NCBI GenBank assembly: GCA_023974075.1
Contig: JAMFTG010000051.1
Coordinates: 591,001 to 655,000 of the forward strand
Origin: Chaenocephalus aceratus
Taxonomy: Eukaryota > Chordata > Actinopteri > Perciformes > Channichthyidae
Length of the DNA: 64,000 nt
Direction: 5' to 3'
The position numbers and the translations under genes were made by a program. Below are positions 13,134 through 26,248 of the stretch, in pieces. A model generated the notes under the pieces. That model was given only the letters and a program-made list of their open reading frames with translations, was not told the origin of the DNA and searched no databases. The number at the start of each line of letters is the position of its first letter. Position 1 is the first letter of the stretch.

Positions 13134-14525
13134 AGGGTGTGTTCACACCTAATAGTCCGCTCTCTGGTGCGCACCAGATGACAGTTTGTTACATTGTTTC
13201 ATTTTTCAGAAGGTTCGGTTTGCGTTCACACGGGCAAAACTCAAACGGACTATACACTTTAAACACAAGTCATGTGCTCGGAAATGCTGTTCAACCATTG
13301 GTCAGACATTAAGGGGGTACAAACGCAAATCCCGGCAATTTCTAGCGGAGCCTCCGCCATGGAGCATCGGCACTTTCGGCAGGTTATTCTCATGCTGCTG
13401 TTAGTCTGGAGATCAACAGACACTAGCGGCCCGCGCATATGATTATATAATCAGACAACGTCCGTTAAAAAACATTATTACATGGCTTTGTTGAATACTC
13501 GATTCTGATTGGTCAATTCAAAACACGTGACACGTTTTTAATCCAGAACAGACAGACCGCTGTCAAGGATTTATTGACCGTTGTTAAGGACGCTCACATC
13601 TGCACACAGAAGTCCGTTCAATTTAACTGTATACAGTTTGGCTGAAACTGACTGACAAGACAAGAGCGACAACAAAACAGCGGAGAAGTAACGGGCAGAA
13701 ACCCTCCTTTTTACGCAGCGGTCCAGACATAGGTCAGACGGCGACACATATTCAGTTGCCAGTTACTTTGGCATTACGGCAGGGATATCTAGATACTTCC
13801 CAAGGTTTGACATAATTAATTGTGCTACTTTTAAAGCAAGCAACGATTTTTTCAAATCTGTAATCAGAAAGCTCCTCAAAAACTCTATCGAAGCAGTTCC
13901 TGCCGTTGCTACGTTAGTTCAAACAGTAACAACGGACTATTTTTCTTAGCGGATGCATGTCAATTTAAATACATACAACTATTTTTTAAATCAATAAAAT
14001 CATTTTCTAAATCCACAAAAGCATTTCAATTAATATTGGGAGTCATGTCGTTACTTTGTTGAGAATGTGGCCATGTAATAAGCGGGATAATGTGCAGCAT
14101 TATCCATGAGAGACGTTCTGCAGAGGAGGGGCGTTTCTTACTTTTATGTAGCTGACGGAGAATTTTTACTTTACACGACACTGTTCAACACTTAATTCTG
14201 CTTTACTCTTTAACTAAACAACCGCGGATGTCTTGAAAGACTCTTTCGCTAAAGATTTTTGAAGATATCCGCGTTCTTGTGACACGTAAATACTGCGCTT
14301 CCTATGTTTTGGTGCGGACTGCGTTCACACCAGCAGTGAACCGCTCCAGAGTTCGCAAGCAAGCGCTCCGAGACCACCTATTTTAGCGGACCAGAGTCCG
14401 GTTGTTTAGTTCACTTAAGAGGTCTCGGACTGCGTTCACACCGACCCAAATGAACCGCACCAAGCGGCTAAACGCACCAGGGTTCGATTCAACCGGACTA
14501 TACAAGGCAGGTGTGAACGCACCCT
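13134..14525. mobile_element. DNA transposon with AGGGTGYGTTCACACCT ends
   Basis: The left end AGGGTGTGTTCACACCT is mirrored by AGGTGTGAACGCACCCT at 14509-14525. Subterminal GGACTATAC motifs recur near both ends. The interior holds no complete transposase. Part of it (about 13490-13660) recurs inverted at 25130-25290. I could not define the target duplication, so the superfamily is left open. Confidence 0.65.
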
Positions 14526-14734
14526 AAAATAACGTATTCCAATTTTTATTTTGTTTTCGTGCGTGGAATTATACCGGCTCTCATTTCAGTACACATAACA
14601 ACGGAACCATAGCAACGGAACTGACAGGCAACAGAACTGACAGGCAACACTCTGAATCCGATTGGCTGTGACTGCATCCACTCAGAGTGCCCGATTCAGA
14701 AACGTGACTCTTACACTCTTTACGTCACAAGCAA

Positions 14735-14990
14735 AGATGGTGGATGAGAATAGATCTATAAAACGATAAGCAATGCGCAGTGGATCGGAAGGGGACGGTG
14801 TGTCGGCGTTGTTCGATAGCGGTGCGGTATGCTAATGGAAACACACGCCAAACATGCTAAATCACATCAGAAGGCATCACCCAGATTTGCCTATCACCGG
14901 AGCCCGGCAAAAGACAACAGCAGTTCAACAGCTGATCCCCGCTGTTTTTAAGAAGCCAATAGACATGAGAGCCGAGAGACCAAAATAAAT
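14735..14990 (+). pseudogene. Remnant of a hAT transposase BED zinc finger (ZBED1-like)
   Basis: Translation gives MLNHIRRHHPDLPITGARQK, which matches the BED-finger end and linker of ZBED1-like hAT transposases (histidine pair plus the ITGARQK phrase). The frame is broken upstream by a stop and ends at a TAA near 14985, well before any catalytic domain. Only a fossil segment remains. Confidence 0.7.
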
Positions 14991-15299
14991 AACGGAAGCT
15001 TTTGGCATATTTTTTCAACGACTTTGCGCTCTGGAAACACTTTCTTATTATTTATGATGTAATATTTTCAAGACATTATTTTTAGTTTTACAGCTTGATG
15101 AAACCTTTTTGTTTGACATCAGCCATTATAGATACTATGGCCATCTGTGTGTGTGTGGGACTGTTTGTGGTTTGTTTTTAACTGTTTAATACAGTTAATT
15201 ATTCAAAATGTCAGAGTTCCTTATTTTTAAACTGAAACTTGCACTACTATTCAAAAGTAAATAACAACAAACCTGGAATTATGCATTTGGGACTTTTTT

Positions 15300-15393
15300 T
15301 TGCTTTTTCTTGTTGTACCGAACCATACCGAACCGTGACCCCCAAACCGAGGTACGAACCGAACCGTGACTTCTGTGAACCGTTACACCCCTA
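15300..15393. mobile_element. hAT terminus ending ACCGTTACACCCCTA
   Basis: The ACCGAACCGTGAC repeats and the ACCGTTACACCCCTA end are characteristic of a common fish hAT family and probably belong to the ZBED-like remnant at 14735-14990. The matching left end is not visible, so the copy is truncated. Confidence 0.55.
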
Positions 15394-16319
15394 ATCCCCG
15401 GTGTTCCAGGGAACTCACCAAGTGTCAGAAAACACAACCCTCTCTCTTTTCCTCCATACCCAAATCTCTAAAAACGGGGCTGCAACGGATCTGATACAGA
15501 CTGATCTTGAATTATTTTCTACGTCACAGAAGTGGTGCTCCGCTTATTGATCAATTCTCCACCTATCAGGGGAATGTGGGGTTGGGCCACGGCCGGCCAT
15601 TGCGCTGGAGACGCTGTAGTACATATGCCAGGCCTGTAAGTGGCGCTGTAGTCTGCCACAAAAGCAGCAAAGAAGACTTCCCGCGCATGGTTGCCCTTCT
15701 GTTTATACTCTGCTCTGGCTCTTTTTCTCCCTCCCCGAGGCAAGCGTTTGCTCCCTCGCTGTAATTCAATGCAATCCCTCCCTCGCTGTAATTCTCTCCG
15801 GTAGTCCACCAGCAGATGACAAACACCCTCCTCTCCGGCTCTTCCAAGGAACGAGGGGACCGTGTGGCAGAGTTTCAGTTAGATTTTTATTTCGCCGGTC
15901 AACATGTCCGTTAAAGTTTAAATCTTCCGGACAAAATTAGAAAAGTGCCGGTCAAAGGTCTTCTTTGTTATTTATTGAGCTTTAAAACAAATGAATAACG
16001 ACTCTATATAATAATATAAGAATAAAACACGGAGGACGGAGATCTCTTTTTCTCCCCCTCTTCTCCCCGCTGCAGCCCAGCAGATGATCTCAGAGCACGC
16101 GCCCCTCTCCTGCAGGGGGTCATGGTGCAGTTCACAGAATCAGCCCCTTGCAAAAACAGCGCTGGAAAGAGCAAATAGAGCGAAATGAGGCATGGCTAAA
16201 ATGCAGGATCTGTTTGGTATTTTGAAAGAAAAACTATTTATATACTTTATATAGGTATGGCCCTCCAATATATTGTTCAAATATAGCATGATATGTCCCC
16301 TTTAAGGTATTATTAAGGT
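15394..16319. other. Transposon-derived sequence, no gene
   Basis: GC-richer sequence ending in GATATGTCCCCTTTAAG, a common teleost DNA-transposon end. Overlapping frames of 80-96 codons on both strands at 15507-15847 show no domain, and I take them as chance frames. Confidence 0.45.
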
Positions 16320-16480
16320 AGGGTTAATGTTGCTCTAAGTGCACCAGATTGATGCTTTTAACTTCAATATTTAAAAAAAATCTTCCCAGGGGGAGCATGC
16401 CACCGGACCCCCCTAGAGGAGGCGACGACCCCCCTAAAGGATGTTTGGTCCACCCCCCACTTGTAAAAAAAATAGCACTT
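16320..16480 (+). repeat. Interspersed repeat with CTTCCC..GGACCCCCC core
   Basis: About 130 bp with a GCACCAGATTGATGCTTT phrase followed by GGACCCCCCTAGAGG. Copies occur at 18250-18375, inside the hAT at 3040-3095, and inverted at about 30355-30475. It is non-coding. Confidence 0.75.
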
Positions 16481-16599
16481 TACCCCTGCACCCCCTCCCC
16501 CAACAACTCCTGGGCTAAGCCCCGGATCTCTGTGTGGAAGGCTGTGTGGAAGATGACACTTCCTGGGATGTTTTTTGGTCCCTGCTATGTGCCTGTTGG

Positions 16600-16690
16600 C
16601 AGGGCCGGCCCTTGGCATAGGCAGTATAGGCGAATGCTAAGGGCGCATCAATCAATGGGGGGCGCCGAAAAACAATTGAAAAAAGTTAGA
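16600..16690. mobile_element. Left-end fragment of a CAGGGCCGGCCC hAT
   Basis: CAGGGCCGGCCCTTGGCATA is a widespread fish hAT terminus. I found no matching right end or target duplication within the next kilobase, so this is a fragment. Confidence 0.45.
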
Positions 16691-17091
16691 AATTAAAAAA
16701 ATATATATCTTTTTTTATTTCATAACAACGCAATTTCCCGATTTTGGATCAACAAATTACATCTTATCTTATACTAACAAAACTACCCCTATATTGCGTC
16801 CAGCGTCCATAAACTATGGCACACCCTCCCCCCCAAAATCAAGTTGAACCGCCCCAGTAAAAACCAGAGGTTTATGTGAAATAGTTTTGTTTTTTTTAAT
16901 AATGGTTTTAGTGTGCAATTATAGGTTTTAATTTTGTATTTGTGTTAATTTAAAATACATCAAACTCCAAAAAAACGTACACAGCTTCTGTGTGCTTTTA
17001 TTAATTATTTACTATTGGAATTTACTGTGTAAGCGGCCGCGGGGGGGGGAGAGCTTTAGAGAGCTCTCACCTTGTCACAATTCACATGTTA

Positions 17092-17460
17092 TGTCACGCT
17101 TGTAGTTTTGTCTGTGTTGGTGTTTTTCTTGTCTTTGGGTTTCCTGTCTTATTGTGTTAAGTGTTCACCCCCATTTCCTGCCTGTCTGCTTTCTGTCTGT
17201 TTCCCTCCCTGATTACCCGATTGTGTTCACCTGTTGTCCTTGTGTTTCTCCTCCCCTGCCCGGCTGTTTCTCGTTGTCTTGATTACCCCTTCTTGTATTT
17301 AGTCTTGTCTCTGTTCAGGGTTGGGTCATTGTTTGTTGGTGACGGAGATCACCGGAGAGTGTTCTGTTCTGTATTTGTCATTTATCCTTTATCCTTGGAA
17401 TAAAGGGTTTCTCAAAAGTTATCTGCATTTGGGTCCTGCTTCCTTCACTCATCCGTGACA
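17092..17460 (+). mobile_element. Probable solo LTR of a Gypsy-type element
   Basis: The segment starts TGTCACGC and ends CCGTGACA, giving TG..CA ends with a short inverted repeat. It contains AATAAAGGG near 17398, as expected for an LTR polyadenylation signal. No second LTR or coding region is nearby, and a clear target duplication is not seen, so the call is tentative. Confidence 0.5.
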
Positions 17461-17578
17461 CACCTGAAAGACTGAGAGGCTCTGATAACCTCAGCTCAGT
17501 GAGCTAAAGGCACACCTTTATATGATCATTATAATTATAAAAAAATAAGAGAATATATTTTCATCTATTCTCTTATAG

Positions 17579-18093
17579 CAGGGGTGTCAAACTCAAGGCC
17601 CGGGGGCCAAATCCGGCCCGCGACTTCATTTCATGCGGCCCCTCAAGAGATTGCAAAGAATATAATATGTTTATTATACGGTTACACGCCGATTTACAGA
17701 AGCTCATTGCCCGTAAACTACATTTATCTCAAATTTGAATTTGACTTTTTTTCTCAGAACAAGTTTTTTTCTCAGAATTTCACTTATTTTCTTCAAAATA
17801 TTATTTTTTTTCTCAGAATTTGATTTTTTTTTAAATCATTTTGTAACATTCTCACTGAAGAGACTTTCAATGATTTTCCCTAGACTTCTGCTTTCAGATG
17901 TAGTTACTTATGAAGTTATTACCCTATCCGATAATAATCCAATGCAGAGGCAATAATGTCATATAATACATTATTTTATATATATTATATATTTATATAT
18001 GTATTTTGATATAGTCTTAAAGTCACAACCGGCCCTTTGAGTGCAACCATAATGCTGATGTGGCCCGCGAAGAAATTGAGTTTGACCCCCCTG
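17579..18093. mobile_element. 515-bp hAT MITE
   Basis: The inverted ends CAGGGGTGTCAAACTCA and TGAGTTTGACCCCCCTG are flanked by a perfect 8-bp duplication, TCTTATAG, at 17571-17578 and 18094-18101. The interior is AT-rich and non-coding. Confidence 0.92.
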
Positions 18094-18249
18094 TCTTATA
18101 GTATAAAATACTATATGACAGTAAAAAAAAGTTGTTATTAATAAACAAGAATACAGTTTAGAAGGGGAGTGATTTGTAAAATATCCATAAAGAAAAAGAA
18201 CATCTGTTTACAGTTCTGTTTCATCTGGGTGTTGAGAGATGTATCCATA

Positions 18250-18375
18250 GATCTCTTAATGTTGCTCTCAAAGTGCACCAGATTGATGCTTTCAACTTCA
18301 ATATTTAAAAACAAATCTTCCCGGAGGAGCATGCCCCCGGACCCCCCAAGAGGAGGTTCGCCCCCCACTTAAATC
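18250..18375 (+). repeat. Second copy of the GGACCCCCC interspersed repeat
   Basis: Closely matches 16320-16480. It ends at AAATCATGTT, immediately before the LINE coding remnant begins. Confidence 0.75.
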
Positions 18376-20604
18376 ATGTTAAGATTATACAGCTCTGAAA
18401 TAGACGAGGGGACAATGCTCCAGAGTCCATTCTTAGATAGCCTCACGATTCCCAAATTATCGGATGAGGAAAGTTTGAAATTAGAGAATGTAGTGTCTTT
18501 GGAGGAGATTTCCGAGGCAGTGAAGAGCATGAAATCGGGGAAAGCAGCAGGACCGGATGGCCTGCCCATCGATATCTATAAAAAATTTGAAGCGAAATTA
18601 AAGGCACCCCTTTTGGAAATGTTTATTGAATCTATTCAAAATGGAATACTTCCGCCCACCCTGAGAGGGGCGCTGATCACACTTCTGCCAAAACCTGGGA
18701 AATCAAATGACAAGTGCGAAAATATGCGCCCTATAAGCCTCCTAAACTCAGACTTGAAGATACTTTGTAAGATCTTGGCAAGAAGACTGGAAGGCCTGCT
18801 GCCGGAAATTATAAAAGAGGATCAAAATGGGTTCATGGTTGGCCGTCAGGGATTTCACAATGTGAGACGGGTTTTGAACATTCTACATGACCAAAGGGGG
18901 GCGCCGGATACAGCTCTCTTGGCATTAGACGCTGAGAAAGCTTTTGACAGGGTGGAATGGTTCTATTTGTTTGAACTTCTTGTCCGCTTTGGCTTTGGGG
19001 AGAAGTTTTGTAATTGGGTAAAACTTTTATACAACGACCCGTATGCAGAAATAATTACAAATAGTATCATATCAAAGCCGATAAGGATCGGTAGGGGCTG
19101 TAGACAAGGTTGTCCTCTATCCCCCCTTCTTTTCTTAATCGCAATTGAACCATTTGCTATTGCTGTGAGAGAGCACACAATGATTTCAGGCATACATGTG
19201 AGAGGGTTTGACCATCGAATAGCTCTTTACGCTGATGACGTGATTCTCTTCCTTAGAAATCTGGAGAACTCTATACCGGCTCTTATGGATCTGATTAAAG
19301 GGTTCAGCCAAATATCGGGTTACAAAGTAAATAATTCAAAATCCTCCATCATGCTCCTTAACTCGGAGGTTAAAGGTCTAACCCACCCAAACATGCTGGT
19401 CATTTTAGAACAGTAAATACTTTCACTTACTTGGGTATTCAGATTGTCCCCAAATTGGAAGATATTGTGAACTCTAACTATAATCCGATTATAGAGTCTA
19501 TTTCCAAATCAGTTGATAGATGGTCAAACCTTCCGATCTCTCTAATGGGTAGAATTAATATACTCAAGATGAATGTTCTCCCCAAGCTTTTATATTTATT
19601 TCAAAATATCCCCCTGCCACCCCCACCAGATTTTTTTCCTAGAATGAAGAAAATGTTTAGTAATTTTATATGGAATAACAGACGCCCCAGGCTCCGTTTA
19701 TCTCTTTTGTACTTGCCTTATGATAGAGGAGGATTACAGTTCCCTAACATGTTGTGGTACTACTGGGCAGCTCAGCTGAGGACATTGATGTTTTACTACA
19801 CAGAGGAGAGGCCTCCGGCATGGAGGGATGTTGAGTCTTGCTCCTTAAAGCTCCCACTTCCTACTTATTTATACTCTGACAACCCTAAAAACCTTAAAAA
19901 AACTACAACTAACCCTATAGTTAAAAATATGATTGATGTTTGGCAGGAGGTTAAAAAATATATGAACGAACCTTCTTCTCTCTCCGGGTTCAGCCCGATA
20001 TGGGAAAATACTCTTTTTGTGCCAGGGAATGCCGATGGAGGTTTTAGACTATGGGCGGAAAAGGGGATGGGACAGTTAAAAGACATGTTTGGAAGTGATA
20101 ATGAGAAGTTTTTATCATTTGAGGAACTTGTCAGTAAACACGAAATTCAAATTTAACGCTAATATCCCAGACACGTGCACCAGATGTGGGGAAGGAAAAG
20201 GCACACTGTTTCATTGTCTATGGTTATGTCCAAGAATAAAGGAATTCTGGGAAGAGGTTAGGGTAACAGTACAGAATATTTTAGCGATCAGCTTAAAGCT
20301 GGAACCAAAAATGTTCCTACTTGGCCTATATCCGGATGGACATAACATACAACGTTATAAACAAGTTTTTATAGATATATGTTTACTCCAAGCAAAAAGA
20401 GTGATTGCCTTAACATGGAAAAAGTTGGGCAAACCTAGTATTGCACAGTGGTTTAGGGAACTTTCTTTATGTCTGCCTTTAGAAAAAATCACTTACATTC
20501 TTAAAGACAAACAAGAACTGTTCCAGAAGGTCTGGGGATGTTTTATAGAGTACACCAAGAACAACGACCTATCTCAATTTCTGAACGAAACTGGGGCAGG
20601 ATAA
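18376..20604 (+). pseudogene. LINE reverse transcriptase remnant, frameshifted and internally deleted
   Basis: The frame 18376-19416 holds the reverse-transcriptase palm. [10 protein letters not shown] and [14 protein letters not shown] come first, then the first catalytic aspartate in [14 protein letters not shown], the [13 protein letters not shown] motif, and the catalytic [11 protein letters not shown] box. A one-base shift near 19385-19400 moves the rest (YLGIQ onward) into another frame (19431-20156), which covers the thumb and connection region. A further break near 20090-20160 joins to a third frame ending at 20604, with a CTRCGEGKGTLFHCLWLC zinc-knuckle-like segment. Compared with L1-family proteins, roughly a hundred residues seem to be missing at this second break. 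Dead copy. Confidence 0.9.
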
Positions 20605-20870
20605 TGCGATAATTCTATAATGTGCTACAATATGGTAAAATGTAAATGACTGTGATATCCTCTGTAGAAATACGGTCCTATTGCTGGAAAACTCGATGAT
20701 TGCAGATGTATTAGAGTGCCCTTGTGGTATGTACCAATTTAATTTAGTGTTGCTACTTTTCTTTAATGTAAAGTAGTTGTCCTGTGTATATATGTATTGC
20801 TTTTGGCTCTATGTCTTCGTCCTATGTGATTTTTTGTAAACTGAAAATCAATAAACATATTGAAAAATCA
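18376..20870 (+). mobile_element. 5'-truncated L1-type LINE
   Basis: The element lacks the endonuclease part and begins within the reverse-transcriptase N-terminal region. It ends with AATCAATAAACATATTGAAAA near 20870. AAATCAT occurs at both edges (18367-18374 and 20866-20872) and could be a short target duplication, though chance is possible. Confidence 0.8.
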
Positions 20871-20897
20871 TAGTCATAGTTTAGTGTCTGCATTTTT

Positions 20898-20918
20898 GGG
20901 GGGGGGGGGGGGGGGGGG
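20898..20918. repeat. Poly-G tract of about 21 bases
   Basis: An uninterrupted G run just downstream of the LINE end. Similar C or G runs lie at about 21960-21976 and 34073-34088 inside the inverted repeat pair. Tract length is prone to assembly error. Confidence 0.85.
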
Positions 20919-21033
20919 TGCGCCAGCTAAAATCTTGCCTAGGGCAGCAAATTGGTCAGGGCCCTGCCAGTATCAGTATGTTGTTACTTTGTGGTACGCG
21001 CTGCAGTGGATATGCGCCATTACATGCTCTTTT

Positions 21034-22035
21034 CAACCTGATCTCACCAGAATGCGTGACTCCACCACGACTCCTTAACACTGCATTGCGTGGTGGCCTC
21101 ACGAACTTTGTTACATTTACGTGTCTGCACCACGCAAACAACCCCAATGTAAAGTGAATGAGGCTCCTTTGTCGTGGTGCACACACGCATTTCTACAACA
21201 TCCTGCAGTGAGCTTTTATTCTATAAAACGTTTTTTAAATCTACTTTATAGCTTTTATTAACTCGCGGGAGGCTTCTTTTATTTTATTTGTATTCATAAT
21301 AATTTTTATTTTTCGTCAGAATGTATTATGGTGCATTATTTACGATTTTTTGTTCTCAAAAAACAGTGCATTGTGTGTAATACAACTGTGATTTTTATTA
21401 AATTAGTTAGGCCAGAGCTTCAGCTGTGTCCAATAGATTGTTCCCTTTAGTTAACGTTTTTTAAAAGAACATTATATTCCGATTTGATCCTGTCCCCTTT
21501 ATTGTATTACGGAGAGCAATGTGAGCGTCCATTCCCATTGGATAACGGGGGATTTTACACCCGGAAGTAAGTATTCTCTGTACTGTCGATTGATTTTACA
21601 GTGCTATCTGCACTACTCATCAACTAAAAAACACCAGATTATCCTTGTTGATTACACAACATTGATTGGTTTAAATTGTGTACAATGCTTTTGTAATTTT
21701 CCCCTTCGATTCGGAGAAACAACAAATATGTGTTCAGTTTAGGATGGCCGAAGACACTACACTACCCAGAATCCTCAGCTATCGTTTGGGACTACACCAT
21801 GTGCTTTGCTTGAAAAACCCCGTGATTTGTCCTCAAGCTCTGTGATTGGATGTTGGAGTGGCAGTGCGCGAAGTTTACGCTGAGCGACAAACAGCATTTT
21901 GAAATGGAATGAAACCCATTGACGCCACACTATTCAAAACAGGAATCGAACGTCTCCTACCCCCCCCCCCCCCCCTTAGGTCACAGGCTCCTCCAACAGT
22001 GCAACACAATAAAACAGATACACAGAAAAAATAGT
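21034..22035. mobile_element. Transposon copy 1 with CAACCTGATCTCACCAG end
   Basis: Matches the inverted complement of about 34015-34980. It keeps one terminus, CAACCTGATCTCACCAG, but the opposite terminus is missing or replaced. The interior contains a C tract at about 21960-21976 and no transposase frame. Confidence 0.7.
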
Positions 22036-22254
22036 GCAAGTCAATACAAAAAGAAAAATAGTAAAATAGTAAAAAGTGAAATAGTGCAATAAGAGTCTAT
22101 ATACAAGTGATTGGAATATGATATATTAGACAAATCATTTCTAAGTAGCAGCCAGATTAATGCTATGGATGTTATTTCAAAGTTCAGGTGTTTAATAGTC
22201 TTATGGTCTGTGGGATGAAACTGTCCCTGAGTCTGGTGGTTTTAGTCCGGATGT

Positions 22255-23290
22255 AAGATAAGATAAGATGGTACTTTATTGATCCCAATTTGGGAAATTG
22301 TTTGTGTTGCAGCAGCATACAATACATACATATATAAAACAAAACTACAAATAAACAAGAAAAGAAAAAAAAGAAAATAGAAAATATACATGTTGAAATA
22401 GAAAATATACATGTAGATATTATATATGCAAATATACATATTCAAAAATATATGACAATGGAATATGGAATATCAAATATTGAACAGATTATATATGTGT
22501 AAAATGTACAGCGAGGTTGTATTAGAGAAACTATGGAGCAGAGAGTTCTCTTCCAGCCAGAGGTGATTTGTTGTACAGAGTTATTGCAGTGGGCAGGAAT
22601 GTGTTCCTGTATCGGTCCTTGTGACAGCGGAGCTGCAGCAGTCTGTTGGAGAAGGAGCTCCGTTGTCTTTTGAAATAGAAAATATACATGTAGATATTAT
22701 ATATGCAAATATACATATTCCAAAATATGTGACAATGGAATATGGAATATCAAATATTGAACAGATTATATATGTTTAAAATGTACAGCAAGGTTGTATT
22801 ACAAGAGAAACTATGGAGCAGAGAGTTCTCTTCCAGCCAGAGGCGATTTATTGGACAGAGTTATTGCAGTGGGCAGGAATGTGTTCCTGTATCGGTCCTT
22901 GTCAGCAGTCTGTTGGAGAAGGAGCTCCGTTGTCTGTCCAGCTGCAGGTGGAGAGGATGGGTGGGGTTATCCATGATGGACAACAGCCTGTTCAGTGTCC
23001 TCCTCTCCACCACAGCTTCAAAGGGGTCCAGCTTGATGCCGATGACAGACCCAGCTTTCCTGATCAGTTTATTGATCCTGCTGGTGTCACCGGCTCTTAT
23101 GTTGCCCATCCAGCAGACCGCAGCAAAGAAGAGTGCACTGGCCACAACAGACTGGTAGAAGATCTCCAGCATCTTGCTGCACACGTGGAAGGATCTCAGC
23201 TTCCTCAGAAAATAGAGTCTGCTCATCCCCTTCTTGTACACAGCGTCAGCATTGATCCTCCAGTTCAGCCCATAAGTGCACTCCCAGGCA
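22255..23290 (-). mobile_element. 3' end of an L2/CR1-type LINE, minus strand
   Basis: On the minus strand a frame from about 23285 to 22861 encodes the C-terminal part of a LINE polyprotein: KKGMSRLYFLRKLRSFHVC, then SVVASALFFAAVCWMGN, then LNRLLSIMDNPTHPLH. It is truncated at its 5' side, at a GTGGGGCACAAAA junction. The 3' untranslated part ends in a TAAGATAAGATAAGATGG phrase at 22255-22270, as in fish L2 elements. A stretch of about 270 bp covering the C-terminus and 3' region (about 22396-22669) is repeated in tandem at 22672-22935. Confidence 0.75.
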
Positions 23291-25658
23291 GTGGCGTTTC
23301 TATATGTACAAAAGTGGTGGGGCACAAAAAACTCAGATGTCTATAAGCTTCTGCAGTGAGGTTCATGGCTGGCGAGGCACTGGCACTGACTCTTCAGGTT
23401 TACTAATATTATATTTTGACCTAAATCAAAATATAATATTATTTTTTCAAAAGCCTCTTTAGTCTTATGCTTCAATTAATTTTAAACAGACAGTTCAACA
23501 GAAGGATACCCAAAACATGTAATTGTATTATTTAAATATTGAATTGTTCTCTCTTAGTAAGATCCCATTTTCAATAAAATTGCAGTTTTGCCTTGACTTG
23601 AAGATGAAGTCCATTTGCCTATCCTTCTGGACAAAAATCTCTATTACTTTTTTTTAAAAGTCCTCCTTATGTTCTTGTAGTTTAAAAAGTCTATCATAAA
23701 TCTAATCTAATCAATAGATTTATGATTCGAAAATTATAAAAATAGGGTAGACATGTGGATATTATCCGGCTGAACAAAACGTGCATTTATCTAACAGCTA
23801 CGTTTCCCACAGACCTTATTTTGAGCTATTTTCTAAAATCCTATGGAGAAATCTCATTGATTTTTTGTGGAGGGAAGCCATGCGCAGCTTACTTCCGGGT
23901 TTTAGGACACCTCACTGCAGCTCTCTCGTCTGCTCTTCACACACCACACTTTTCGCGGCACACGTACTTACAGCCAATCAGCTCTGAATGATGTGAGATG
24001 AGGTATGGTGGGGATGGCAGCACTTTGCCCCTATGGTCATTATTTTTTTACCACACACATTAAATAGGACAATACTCTGAGCACGCGCAGTGTAGTTTTT
24101 ACAGTCACCAATTGACTTAAACAGGGAGAGGGAGGGGCAGGATCGGGGTTTGTCCCACATGGCTCTAAACAGCTCAATAGGCACACACTGTAGACTAATT
24201 AGAATAACACAGACTAAAACAGCAATGTACAGACGAATCAGATGATTAAACATGATCTTAAAATATATTTTATATATCTTTTAATAATTGTTTTGCATTT
24301 TTTTGTAATCATTATTTTTAATACTTTCTGCTGACACTAGGTGGGGCAGTCGCCAATGCTCCCAGGTACTAGTAGTCCTCCACAACAGCCACATCCTCTC
24401 CTAGAATGCGGCTGTTGTGCCAGAAGGCAGCAGACAGAACAGTTTGTGGCTGGGGTGATGGGGGTCTTTTATAATCCTGAGGGCTTTCTTTAAGGTTAAC
24501 CTGGTATTTTTACTCCACTACATTTATTTTAGTTACTTTACAGATTCTGATTAATGATGTGAAATATAAACAACCCTTAAAGCACACTTTAGTTACACCT
24601 GAGTAAAATTCAGGGAAGGTGATTATCAAGTGCCAACAATCAGGAGAGATATTTGATTGGAGGACTGGCTTATCTAAAGCCAGTTGAGTAGCACTTGAAA
24701 TGTTTTGGCTCTATGAAACCTGATGTACTTTATGATTCTGTTTTCTTCAAGCTTGTATTTTGTTGGTCGAACGCACTTATTGTAAGTCGCTTTGGATAAA
24801 AGCGTCAGCTAAATGCAATGTAATGTAATCTAATGATTGTTGGTGCTTGAGAAGACTAAATATTTATCTGCAGATCCCTATAAAGTATATACATTACTCG
24901 TTATTCTCTACAAATATTTAATTAAAACTGTATATAATTGCTATTTTGGACATCCCTTTTCAAGATTTCAATATTACTCTAAACGTGTAATAATGTGCTT
25001 TAACCAGTAGGAGGTATGGGTTAAAAACATAGGTTAAAAAGCTGTCAAGATTACAGTGTTAACAAAATAAAATATACTGCTGTTTCTGGTTTAGTTTACG
25101 ACGGATATATTCTGTTATTGTTTTGATATTTGTAACACAAATCGACCGGACTTCTTTCTGAAGATGTGAGCGTCCTTAACAACGGTCAATAAGTCCTTGA
25201 CAGCGGTCTGTCTGTTCGTTATTAACAACGTGTCACGTGTTCTGAATTGACCAATCAGAATCGAGTATTCAACTAAGCCATCTCTCTGAGTCCTGATTTC
25301 CATTGCAACAGAAGTTTCCCTTACAAAGGACATAATAGGAAAGAGTGAAAGAGGTTCGGTCAATAACCCTTGATAAGAATGGGTTCGCCTGATATGTCGG
25401 TGGTTCGAGCTGGCAGCCCATATTCAGCCACCGCTGCCTAGTAAACCAGTTTGAATCCTGAACCAGCCGAACACTTCTGGCATGTCCTCCCCTCTGTCTC
25501 CCCTTTCAACTCTAACACCTCCAATAACGGCCCTCTGGACCGAAACAAACTAAAAAGTATGAACAGAAAAAACTAAATGGATTAATCTTAAATAACATAA
25601 AATATGTAGGCAACAGTACAGGGTGAACATCTGAAATGGATCATTAAGAATATAGTTT
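23291..25658. other. Repeat debris, no gene supported
   Basis: The stretch contains a LINE-tail phrase (GTAAGTCGCTTTGGATAAAA at 24783-24802) and an inverted match (25130-25290) to the transposon interior at 13490-13660. It also holds a possible decayed LINE segment near 24330-24490. Open frames of 78-91 codons at 23755-24253 overlap on opposite strands and have no domain. Confidence 0.4.
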
Positions 25659-26248
25659 TGAACTTGAATTCATTTGATTTTAAGTATTTGGAGGCATTTT
25701 CAATACTTTCTTTGTTTGAACTGCATGGATTGATTTGTATATGTCTTGTGTTTCAAACATATAGATCAAATTGTATTTATGTAGCTCAAAATCACAAGTT
25801 TGATTTGATTTAGTCTGTACAGATCAACAAAACATGAATGATAGTTTACACAATAAAATGACACCATAGACCACAATAATAATGTGATAGTGTATACAAA
25901 TGAAGGATCCAGGGGGATGTCAAAATGCTTCCTGCATGGTTTTCATGAACTGCAACACTAACATTTTATTTAAAATCCAAAGTAACAAGCAATGAAGCAA
26001 ATATATGCACATTTTAAACATGTGAAAACGCCCTTCACCTCTCTCTCAATCGGCCTCATGTTTTGAGTTCAGTGTGCAGCCAATTCAGCTGATGGGTGTC
26101 TGATTGGACGCAGGTGTGCTGCTCTGATGAGGATAATGATCGGCTAGAGTTTAAAAAGCTCCACCGCTCACACTGAACCATAGGCCTACTGTGAGTCAGT
26201 CAGGAAGACAGAGAGCAGCTGACCAGGTTCCTGTTATCAGTTTCACTT

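Noticed and set aside
15507..15847. Overlapping frames on both strands in GC-rich sequence
   Set aside because: No domain, no splice or promoter context, and the sequence is flanked by transposon ends.
25375..25470. Possible tRNA-like sequence with GGTGGTTCGAGCTGG
   Set aside because: Box A and a foldable acceptor stem are not present at the right distance.
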